From: Calophaca sinica
Lineage: Eukaryota; Streptophyta; Magnoliopsida; Fabales; Fabaceae
Length of the DNA stretch: 64,000 nucleotides
Direction: 5' to 3'
Assembly (NCBI GenBank): GCA_037113605.1
Contig: CM073733.1
Location: forward strand, 34,005,501-34,069,500
Shown: in pieces, positions 36,680 through 46,775 of the stretch
How positions within the stretch are numbered: position 1 is the stretch's first letter
Layout of the letters: every line of letters starts with the position of its first letter
The notes under the pieces: generated by a model
Told to the model about the DNA's origin: nothing
The model's database searches: none
Seen by the model: only the letters and a program-made list of their open reading frames with translations
Program-made: the position numbers and the translations under genes

Positions 36680-39524
36680 TGTTGGTGAAATTGTGGTGGG
36701 AATGCTGCAAGTACTAAGAACAAACAACATAAAATGACAAATTCAAATATGAAGATGTTGTAAAATAAAAACAAAGAAGAAGATGGATAATAATAGCGCA
36801 AAACTCCAAGACGTGTGTAAACACTAGGCTTTAGGTTCAATTCGCCCCCACCAATCACTTTAGATTGAATGCAATAGGGTAACCAGCGAATCCCTTTCAG
36901 GATACAATGGAGTTCCCTTCATATGGTTTGCACCCCCGCACCAAGCATATCGTCAATGGTATTTTACAGAACAATAGTTCCCTAACTTCAATTTGCACAT
37001 AAGAGAATAAATGAAATGATTTGGGGTGATGAATTTGGCAAGTTTTGACATTGACATATGAATTATGTTATTCTTTCAGCATGTAAAGTTGTTCTATATA
37101 TAGACCAACTCGTACCTTTTGGTGAAGAGAAACGTCTCCTCATATGGACTCACACCCCATTGTGAATTGTCTCAGCCATCAATGAATGAGTGCATCTATT
37201 CATTCAAATGTCTTTAGATGAATAGATACACATGTTTATCGAAGAATATAACCACTAGTGAAAGCCACAAAAGGACACACCCTTTGGAACATGAAACCTT
37301 GTTTTCTCTTTCACTTTGATGTTCTTGGATTCCCATGGTTTTGGAAATCCCCAACAATCCCCAACCATTTTCAAAATAAATCCAAATCCCATTATTCTGG
37401 AAATCGCATATTTTCAACTAAATGTATCTTGCGATTTGAACATTTACTTAGTAAGTTATTCTTTCACTTATCCAGAACAGATTGGTAGACAAGCTTTGAA
37501 CTAATTATTCATTAGAATAAGCATAAATTAACTTCCACATGAGATCTCGGTACCATTGAACGAATTGTAAAGTGACACATTTGATACGGCCTTGTGTCTT
37601 GTATCTTTTTCATGAGAGCTTTAAGAGTCAAGCCCTTAATCTCCAAGAAGCTGCCTCACTTAACTCTCATATAGGTAGACTCTATCAGAAATGCTTCCAT
37701 AGTAAGCACTTCAACACATACATGCTACATGTCCATTAAGAGCAAAAACTCAATCTTCCGACTTTATACATATGGTTCAAGTACTTATAAACCTTGGGAT
37801 GTATCTATTGTCAAGTACTTGCAATTATTCTAATAGTGTACTTTCACCATTGAACTCAAGACTTAATACTACTTAAGTGTGAGTTGGGTTTCCACCATTG
37901 GTAAATATATAGATATGGGCTTGAATCTCATCCCCAATGATGTTCTAAAAACATCATATCCCTTGTTAATCCTTTCGTCAAAGGATTGCAAAATTATTTC
38001 CTTTTTCTTATAAGAGTCTGAACATTACTTCTTCACATAGCTATGCTTTAATCCAATGTCCCACGACATTTTATTTTACACTTGGCCATTTTCCTTCGAT
38101 AGTGTTGACCATCACATTGTATGTATATATACATATACCATTTGTTTTGACCAAATTGATATATCATACAACAAGTTTCTAAATAACTTTACTTTGTTGC
38201 TACTAAAGCATTAAATACACATTTCAATATGACATTCTAATTTTATTTTAGCTATTTTAATTTATTTAAGATATCATACATTGAATGCATTAAATGCACC
38301 TTGCAACAACTAGTACAATCTTGTTTAAAGATCATAAACTACCTTTGATTACTTTAGGTGGGTCAATCACGTAAGTCATAAACAACAAATTTATTCTAAC
38401 ACTTTAGAATTCATGTCGACCTTATTGTAAGCATTTTCATATAACTTAGCATATAAATAATACTTGCATCATAAATTCTACTTGCTAAGTATTAAATATG
38501 AAATCATCATAACATTTAAATGTATCAAGAGAGTGAACCATCATAACATAGCATTCATGGAGAGTGGCTGTCATAAATAGGTCCAGCACAATGCCAAAAT
38601 AAGTAAATTAAAATCACTATTTGTAATTTTTAAATAATCTAAAAGATATTAAACAAACTAAAATTATTAAAAAATAACTTTATATATCCATCAAATATGA
38701 AAGTTATTCAATAACTGGAGGTTAAGACAAATACAATACAAAAAATGGCACAGAAAACGGAATTTTGTAGACCCTACACTCTCCCGCACTCTCCAGAAAC
38801 TAAGAGAGGACTTTGCAACGTACTGGAAGGGTCACCCCTAACCTCTGGCGGGTCAGAAACAACCCAGTTGCTGAAAAAACGGATGTTTGCAACCCGCTCA
38901 CTTTAGGGCATGTTTTTTCACTCATTTTAGTGCCGTTTTAAGTGATTCTTGAACCAATTTGAGAGTACAGAAAATAAGGATTACAACGGTGGGATTTTCG
39001 TGCCCAAAAAGTGTCAAAATCATGATAAAAAAAAGGGTCCAAAAACAGAAAACGGGATGAACATTAAAATGGGTCCAGTTTCGACCCATGTGCTTTTAGA
39101 CACCATTTTTTTATCATTTTAATCACCATATTGACAAAACAATGACCGGGTCTTGTTACGTACATGACTGAGGGACACATAAGATGAATTTGATGGATCA
39201 AGCAGCACCCAAAAAATTTAAAAATGGGCCTTGCTCATGAAAAATGGGTTCTTGATGACCCTTGATGGAACAATGTGTTTCTTCACCAAACTTTGTAACA
39301 TTTCATCCAAAAATGAATGGGTTCACATGTGTTCACATTACAGAAAAATTTTGCATGACTTTTATGTTGAAAACAAAGTGAAGAATGGATCAAATCGGTA
39401 CCCACAAAACTAAAAATACCTCTGCAACCTTATTTGTTGCCATTTTCGATCAATTTTCCGCATGATTGTCATAACGAAAATGATTAAGTTCTCTACTTGA
39501 TTTGAAGATTTAATAGCATTTTAA
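36680..39524 (-). repeat. LTR-like 2.85 kb unit, copy 2
   Basis: The same unit as 33359-36209, starting TGTTGGTGAAATTG. It ends at GCATTTTAA (39524), where a fragment of a third copy is joined. Differences from copy 1 are mostly single substitutions plus small indels, for example a 20-bp loss near 38600. Confidence 0.7.
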
Positions 39525-39790
39525 AGTTGTTCTATATATAGAACAACTCATACCTTTTGGTGAAGAGAAACATCTCATATGGACTCACACCCTATTGTGA
39601 ATTGTCTCAATCATCAATGAATGAGTGCATCTATTCATTCAAATGTCTTTAGATGAATAGATACACATGTTCATGGAAGAATATAACCACTAGTGAAAGC
39701 CACAAAAGGACACGCCTTTTGGAACATGAAACATTGTTTTCTCTTTCACTTTGGTGTTCTTGGATTCCTATTATTTTGGAAATCCTCAAC
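39523..39790 (-). repeat. Partial third copy of the LTR-like unit
   Basis: This segment corresponds to positions 33764-34035 of copy 1, from AAAGTTGTTCTATATATAG to TGGAAATCCTCAAC. It starts abruptly at the end of copy 2 and stops where a CACTA transposase fragment begins. Confidence 0.75.
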
Positions 39791-39793
39791 ATA

Positions 39794-40121
39794 TATAGTG
39801 CTTTTAAGCATTATGTTTTGCTAAAAAAATGTATTTATGGCCTTTTTTGGCCTAGTGACTCCATTCTACATCTTAATGGCGGTTTGCACCAAGGCAATTG
39901 ACCCTGCAAAATTACAAAAATTGAAAAGACAAATTGTTGTGGCTCTGTGTGAGTTTGAGATATACTTCTCATCTTCGTTTTTTAACGTAATTAATGGTTC
40001 ATCTCATTGTTCACTGGTTAAAGAGACACAATTATATGAGCCAGTTTATATGAGATGGATATACTTAATTGAGCGCTACTTGAAGATGCTAACTGGAAAC
40101 ATCAAGAGTCAAAGTCGCTGA
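39794..40121 (+). pseudogene. CACTA (En/Spm) transposase fragment, DUF4218
   Basis: The plus strand reads KHYVLLKKCIYGLF, a frameshift, then DPAKLQKLKRQIVVALCEFE, IYFSSSFFNVI and EPVYMRWIYLIERYLKMLTG. This matches the DUF4218 domain of plant CACTA transposases, where the pattern L..LCELE..FPPSFFD and GPV..RWMYPFER recurs. Only the domain's central part is present, and it ends in a stop at 40121. No CACTA termini were identified nearby. Confidence 0.75.
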
Positions 40122-40207
40122 GAGAGTTGTATTGCTTAACGATACATAGTCAAAAATGTTATTAAATTTTGTATTGAGTACCTCTCCAATGTGGAATCAA
40201 TAATACC

Positions 40208-40211
<4 letters not shown>

Positions 40212-40261
<50 letters not shown>
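40212..40261. repeat. (TA)n microsatellite
   Basis: About 25 uninterrupted TA units, followed by short AC-rich sequence. Confidence 0.98.
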
Positions 40262-40270
<9 letters not shown>

Positions 40271-40372
40271 GACACACATATATGTGTGTATTGTAACATC
40301 AAGCGATTGAATTATCATAAAAAGGTAAGTATTTACATAAAAATTTTAACATTTTTTATATACAAAAATTAA

Positions 40373-40850
40373 TTTTAATTAGTGGCATGTGGTGTACCAA
40401 AAAAATGAAAATTTTCCCCTAAAATATAGAAGAAAACACTTTTACCCTTTCATCATCACTTTGTACAAGCTTCCATTAGAAGTTGATGAGATATCCCATC
40501 ATGTTATGTGTGGCACCTACTTTCCCTTTTATTTTATTTTTTTACATTTTGTATCATTTGTCAATTGAATTCTGATAAAAATAAATATCAAGATAAATTT
40601 TATTTTATAACAGATAAATTTTATAACTTTTCACCAAAAAAAAAGATAATTTTTATAACTTTTTTTTCTTTCTATAAAGAATTTTAACTTTAATTAGTGG
40701 CATGTCATGAACCAAAAACATGTAGATTTCCCCCTAAAATATCTGAGACACCATTTTTTTTCTTCCCCTTTCATCATCGCTTTGTACAAGCTTCCTTTAG
40801 AAGTTGGTATGATGATTATATCCCATCATGTTGTGCGTGTGTACTTACGT
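40373..40850. repeat. Diverged direct repeat pair of about 150 bp
   Basis: 40373-40520 and 40684-40850 share TTAATTAGTGGCATGT, CCCCTAAAATAT, CATCATC.CTTTGTACAAGC and ATCCCATCATGTT in the same order, with indels. The pair may be an old local duplication or the ends of a lost element. Confidence 0.65.
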
Positions 40851-41076
40851 GGAAGGGATGAGAGAAATTAAGAGAGACACAAAACAAAGAAGAGCTAGAA
40901 AAAGGCAATAGAATGAGTACACAAGATCTTCGTGTGTGAAAAACCAGAGCTGAAATATCATGATCTGCTCCCTTAGCTACATTCTATTGTAGAGTGGAAT
41001 CATAATGCATGGATAAAGATAAAAATGTGAAGATGTATGCTGCTTGCTTTTATTTGTCAAAATCTAATTATAATAA

Positions 41077-41677
41077 TGTTCCTAAACGAAAGTTAAAGTA
41101 AATGAAAGTGTATATAAGGCTCAAGAGGTTGTGTTCAATAGGTCATGACCTTTTGGACAAAAACACCTCTCATGCCTAAAAATACTAACTAATAAGTCCA
41201 CTATGTTGCACTCCTTTGGGTTGGGTATACTGCACAGTATCGGGTCTGTGTATTAAAATTCAACATGGTATCAAAGCTCAATATGACCTAACAGCCTTAT
41301 CCGAAAAAATGTAATTAAAATACTAAGAAACTAAAAATCGAACTGGGTTCCTGACTCAAAAAAAGGAGTCCAAGTAGCTGTACAGCTCGACTCCGTTGAG
41401 ATCAGGCCCGAAAATGAAAAAAAAAAAGGCTACAATGCAAGTCACAAACATGGCAAAAAAAGAGACTAAATCCGTTTGGACTTGAGGGAGAGTGTTGGAA
41501 ACTAAAAACTAGTTCAACGTCAAACAAGTTAGAGTGAATGAAAGTGTATATAAGGCTTAAGATGTTGAGTCCAATTGGTCAGGACTTTTTGTGGACAAAA
41601 AAAAACACTTCTCATGCCTAAAAATACTAATAAGCCCATGATGTTGCACTCCTCTGAATTGGGTCTGCTATTCAACA
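41077..41677 (+). mobile_element. TRIM (miniature LTR retrotransposon), about 600 bp
   Basis: Two direct repeats, 41077-41265 and 41493-41677, share AATGAAAGTGTATATAAGG and CTCATGCCTAAAAATACTAA and end ..TTCAACA. The primer site TGGTATCAAAGC sits at 41266-41277 directly after the first. A purine tract (GAGGGAGAG) at 41484-41492 directly precedes the second, which begins TGTTGGAAACT. The internal part is only about 230 bp and non-coding. TATATAAGG is the likely TATA box. No matching target duplication was seen, and the 5' LTR has lost some bases. Confidence 0.85.
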
Positions 41678-41903
41678 CTTCAATTCTATGCTCTATTGTA
41701 TAATTTGCATGTTGCAGCTCTCTAAAATTTTCAAAACAAGCATTAATTAGTATTTCAGATACCCTTAATTTTGTGTGTATAGAGAAAGTTGAAGATATAC
41801 ATTCTCCTTTGATGTTTTAATTTTGAGTTAGAGTTGTTATCCTTTTGTGTTTGATTTTTTAACTGTTCACACCCACCAACAACACCTCATTTTGGGTGCT
41901 AGC

Positions 41904-42169
41904 TAAGAGCACCTTTAGTGCTAGTCAACTAATGGTTCTGCAGCGTTTCTTAATTTATGGATGCTGCTGATGTGGCAGCCAAGTGTAGTGTACCGTTCAC
42001 TAACTTTTGGTCAAATCATCTCTATAGTTGCCGGCAACTAAAAGAGAAATATGAGAGAGAAAGAGAGAGAAAGATAAAAAAATTGAGAGACAGAAAAGTG
42101 GGCCCATTTGTGTCAGTTGGAGAATGAAGGCAGGCAAATTAAAGACACCCCATTGTGGGTGCTCTAAGA
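41904..42169. mobile_element. Possible MITE with AGAGCACC ends
   Basis: The segment begins AGAGCACCTTTAGTGC and ends GGTGCTCT, an inverted pair. A partial copy of its right end (CTCATTTTGGGTGCTAGCTAAG) lies just to the left, which suggests two adjacent MITEs. The interior is non-coding and GA-rich. The exact ends and target duplication are unclear. Confidence 0.4.
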
Positions 42170-43165
42170 GGGTTATTTGATGAGCTATAAAGATGGGAAT
42201 TTTTGGAAATGTTATTGAGTGGCTTCTGCATTGGATTGCAACAAAGATGAAATGCATAGATGGGGAATGTCGTTATGAGTACAAACAAGCGACATGATTA
42301 GAGAAAAGAATTCTTTGCTCCGCAAGCAACTAGAATTTCTCACTTTTTTGGTGCTACATTTTTTGCTTTTTAGCTCTGTTGCACCTTGCTCTTCAGTCAA
42401 AGTCTTGGCCCTTTGGCCCCCTCTTACCATCATTGGAACATAACTGCTGCTACATGAAGCTTCTCATTACACACAAAAAAAATAGTTAACATCATTAATT
42501 CTTTGTTAATCAGTAATCATGCTTAAATAGCCCTTATTGCCTCCCTTCCTTTTAACAAATTAAAATGAAACTTGGGTTAGTTACCACACTAATTTAGCAT
42601 GTTAGTCACTTTAAATGCCTAAAACATATAGTATAAATTTTTACTTGGTGTGCATTACGTAATTGACTGCGTCACAAATTTACACCATCTAAGATTAATG
42701 CTGTTAACTAAAGGTTATGATGGAAACATGCTGATGTGAAGTATATTCTGTAAACCTTTAATGAACTGGGATCACCTGTATTTTTATTTATGTAGCTTCT
42801 CTAACAGATCTTGGAGGAATGCCAGTAGTATATATTGAGTTGTATTATTTTTTTGTTTATTTTGTTTTTAGGGTATTTTCTGCGTGCAACTGTGGAGATT
42901 ATTCCCTTCGAGTATCTGAAGCATTTAAGGGTTGCCTCTCTCAAATGGTGAATTTCGATAGCCATAAGTCAGGAATCAAAACCACATGTTTATGGGACTC
43001 GAGCCGCTTATCACTCGGATCACACCAGTCTGGTAATTCCATTATTAGTATATACGCCGAAGAGCATGAGAAATTTTACCCTCTTTTTCCCAATGAATTC
43101 ATTTTACAATTTCTTCGAATCTATTATTTTACCTTAATTTAGACTTACTTATAAAATTAGATTAA

Positions 43166-43219
<54 letters not shown>

Positions 43220-44546
43220 TTAATTATGTTTTATGACAGTAAAGTTTCTAACAAGATTATACACGTAAGCATTTAAGAACATAACGCAGAAAGCATCAAC
43301 ATATGGAACAATATGATTAAGGCCAATATGGTATGATGAGAGAATCCTCAAAAACTTGCATTAATTAATAAAACCTAGTTAGGTCCAAGGTGGTCAAATT
43401 AATTATGATTATTGCCAACCTGTCTGTGATTTATTTCACTTCAACTTTTCTCCGGGTTTCTTTTTGGTCACTTGATTAGGATCTCAGAATAACGTAATCA
43501 TTATTAAGAATTGTAAACATGGTTTGCTCTCGTCAATTAGGTTGAAGTTACACATATAGTAAACGTTTTAGTTTTTGCTATAACAGGAAATTAGTGTAAT
43601 TTTTTTTTTACTCAAAAAATTAAAAAGTGTAATTATTCTGTGCATTGGAATTTATTTATTCTTATATATGTTGTATGACGTTGGAGTCATCAGTCTTGTA
43701 CTTTTTTTTTTTGGTTACAATGTTCTTTCCTTTGTTAATATAACTTCTCTTGTAATTTTCACATTTCAAGATATTGCTGTAATTAGTAAGGGGTGGTGTA
43801 GCCCACTTATAAAGTTGATCTAATTAAAAAGATTTCTTTCTTTTTTTTTTCATTAGTCAACTTTGCACTTCACAAATTTAAAGTTGGAGTCTCTTGAAAA
43901 CAAAAATCCATCAAATCGTATAATTGGGAAAAAAAAAAAGTTTGAAACACAACTGGCACAACTGGCTGTTGGATCTTAATCAGCTAGAAATGATGCTAAA
44001 CACAGAGAACCAAAAAGAAATTTTCAATTTTCAATTTTCAAATCTCCAATCCCTGATTCATATTCGAAGGCAAATGGACTTGAGGTTATTAACCTCGTCA
44101 AGAAATCATATACACTAGTCCAACTAGGATTAAATTATGGTTTTAGATGCATGCTATTGCCTTTCAATTTTTTTTTTAACATCTTTCAGTTATTTTTTTT
44201 TTCCTTCTTGTCTTTCTCTTTTCTCTGATGATCTTCCTTCCAGGCTTTCAGTTACTAGTTGCAGCCAACAAATATGGGCTTCCCAATGGTCATGTGGGCC
44301 TGCGATGGATAACTAGCCAGTTTCTAGTAATTGATACCCGCACCCCAATTTACTACTCACACTCCTATATGACTAAAATAGCCATTGTGTGACTTTTTTT
44401 TTTTCGTATGTTAGTTGTTTCAAGAAAAGAAACTAGTTTTTGTTAGGTATTTTTAATAGATATTTATACATTCCAAAAGATGGAAGGTTATTTTATTAGT
44501 TTTTTTATATAAATGTGTTCCGAAAACTTTCCAGAAGATATTTTTA
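42170..44546. other. Gene-poor region with one unrecognised ORF
   Basis: Mostly AT-rich non-coding DNA. An ORF at 42819-43142 (107 codons, plus) contains CNCGDYSLRVSEAFKGCLSQ and is less AT-rich than its flanks, but I recognise no family. A (TA)n tract lies at 43168-43218. Nothing else is supported. Confidence 0.4.
43168..43218. repeat. (AT)n microsatellite
   Basis: About 25 uninterrupted AT units. Confidence 0.98.
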
Positions 44547-45034
44547 GGGTTAAATATTTTTTAATCTCTATAAAATGGGCGAATTTTGGTTTTGATCCCT
44601 GTAAAAAAAATTCTTTGGTTTTCATCACTCCAAAATTTAAAAGTATTGGTTTTGGTCCTTGTAAAATGGGAGAATTTTGATTTTGGTCTCTGTAAAATGT
44701 TTGTATTTGATTTTCATCCCTCTAAAGCTTGAAATCATTATTTTTTGTCCCTAGTATTCATTTTAGGTCAGATAAACAAAATTTATTTTAGGGGTGAAGG
44801 TAAAATTTTTGGGTAGTTACACGCTAATATAGCATCACATACATCATTAGGTGTCATCTGGGATGGCCACGTGATCTTTCGTAAGACACATAAGTACTTA
44901 ACAGACGTCACATGACGACAGGAACCAAACGCAATACTTTCAAATTTTAGAGGGATGAAAACCAAAGGAAAAAATTTATAAAGACCAAAACCAAAATTCG
45001 TTTATTTTACAGGGACTAAAAACATATTTAACTC
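44547..45034. mobile_element. Foldback MULE-type MITE, about 490 bp
   Basis: Left end GGGTTAAATATTTTTTAATC; the right end reverse complement is GAGTTAAATATGTTTTTAGTC. The arms contain alternating TTTGGTTTTGATCCCTGTAAA-like blocks that pair with ACCAAAACCAAAATTCG and CAGGGACTAAAAAC on the right. ATTTTTA flanks both ends (44540-44546, 45035-45041) as a target duplication. It is a widespread type of non-autonomous foldback element in dicots. Confidence 0.8.
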
Positions 45035-45154
45035 ATTTTTAATAGATTTTATACATTTCAGAAGTTAGATTTTAGAAGGTATTTTAATAGATTTTTAATA
45101 TAAAATGAGTTCTGAAAGGAAATTAGTTTCTTGAACACCTAATTGGGCTCCTTA

Positions 45155-45325
45155 TGTTAACAATCATAGAAAAGAGAAAAGGAAGAGGAAGAGAATAAGA
45201 AGAGGCTCTATTAGGGTTCCAATAGAATTGCAATTAGAAAGTCTCAACAATACAAAGCTAAAGAGAGAATATATATTAGCCTACTAAAAGATATACTGTC
45301 ATTATTAACTAATATTATCTAATAT
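45155..45325 (-). repeat. 3' LTR of copia element C
   Basis: A short LTR of about 170 bp. On minus it starts TATTAGATAATATTAG (probably once TGTTAG), directly after the purine tract TTTGAGGAGGAA. It ends ATTGTTAACA at 45155. It carries a TATA-like ATATATATTC stretch. Confidence 0.7.
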
Positions 45326-45337
45326 TCCTCCTCAAAC

Positions 45338-46760
45338 TCACGATGCATTAACAGAAAGCATTGAGAGTTTGTCAGTCAAAAAGCAAAAACGCTTAATAGA
45401 ATGAGATTTGGTGAACAAGTCAGCAATCTGCATGGAGGAAGAGACAAAAGGCAAAGAAATGGTGCCATGTTGAAGATGATGACGAGTGAGGTGACAATCA
45501 ATCTCAATGTGCTTGGTGGGTTAATGAAAAACCGAGTTGTGGGCAATTTCAATAGCACTCTTGTTATCACAGTACATAGGAGTTGGTCCAGAAAGAGATA
45601 CACCCATATCAGAAATCAACCACCAAACTATTTCTGAAGTGGTGTCTACCATAGCACGATACTCAGCTTCTGTAGAAGAGTGGGAAACAACTTCTTGCTT
45701 CTTGCTCCTCCAAGAAATAAGAGAATCTCTTAGAAAAATGCAAAACCTAATGGTAGACTTGCGATCAGTAGGATCCCCAGCCCAATCAGCATTAGAGTAA
45801 GCACGCAACTCCAAAGAAGAAGATGAAGGAAAGAGAAGACTCTGAAATTGAGTGCTCCGAAGATAATGAAGAATGTGAAGAACAGCTGCCCAGTGCACTG
45901 TAGTAGGAGAAACGACAAACTGACTTACAACATGCACTGCATAAGCAATATCAGGTCTAGTAATAGTAAGATACACCAAGCTGCTAACTAGTGTGTGATA
46001 CAAAGTGGGATTTGGTAGAGGAACACTATTAGATAAGACATATTTAGCATTAAGTTCAATAGGAGTGTCAGATGCTCGAATATCAGAGAGACGAGCTTGT
46101 TCAAGAATGTTGCTAAGATACTTAGGTTGGGAGAGAAGATAACCTCTATGAGAGTAGGCAACTTCAATCTCCAAGAAATAGCGAAGAGGGCCTAAATCCT
46201 TCATTTCAAACTGCTTGGACAACTGTAATTTCAATTCAGAAATACCATCAACATCATCCCCTGTAGCAATCATGTCATCAACATATAAAAAGAGTATAAC
46301 ACGGCCATGAGGAGTAGACTTGAGAAACAAACAGAATCATGATCACTAGAATGGAAGCCGAGAGAGGCAATCACAGTGGAGAACTTTTCAAACCAAGCTC
46401 TAGGAGCTTGTTTAAGACCATAGAGAGCCTTCTTTAACTTACAAACTTCCCCCTGATTATGAGAAACACCTGGTGGAGGAACCATGTAAACCTTTTCTTG
46501 AAGATCACCATTTAGGAATGCATTTTTAACATCTAACTGAGAAATATGCCATTGACAAACCGATGCAACTGCAATAAGAGCACGAATAGTAGTCATTTTG
46601 GCCACAAGAGCAAAAGTTTCTTCATAATCCATGCCATATTCTTGAGAGAATCCTTTAGCAACAAGACGGGCTTTATAACTCTCAACTGACCTATCAGACT
46701 TGGTTTTGATCTTGTATACCCAACGAGACCCAATAGCACGTTTTCCTGGCGGAAGAGGTA
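45338..46760 (-). pseudogene. Copia element C, RT and RNase H half of pol
   Basis: RT starts VPLPPGKRAIGSRWVYKIK at 46760, with ARLVAKGFSQEYGMDYEETF, SQLDVKNAFLNGDL and LYGLKQAPRAW. A frameshift near 46300 precedes FLYVDDMIATGDD, the catalytic YVDD. RNase H follows, with NADWAGDPTDRKST, SSTEAEYRAM and CDNKSAI. A TAA at about 45521 interrupts the tail (NSVFH, stop, PTKHIEI), and the frame then runs to a TGA at 45338 (MQIADLFTKS). This is the C-terminal half of a polyprotein whose N-terminal half lies at 50731-53448. Confidence 0.9.
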
Positions 46761-46775
46761 CTAAATGTAGGAAAG

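Noticed and set aside
40136..40318. Minus-strand ORF of 60 codons across the (TA)n tract
   Set aside because: The peptide is alternating Ile/Tyr from the microsatellite.
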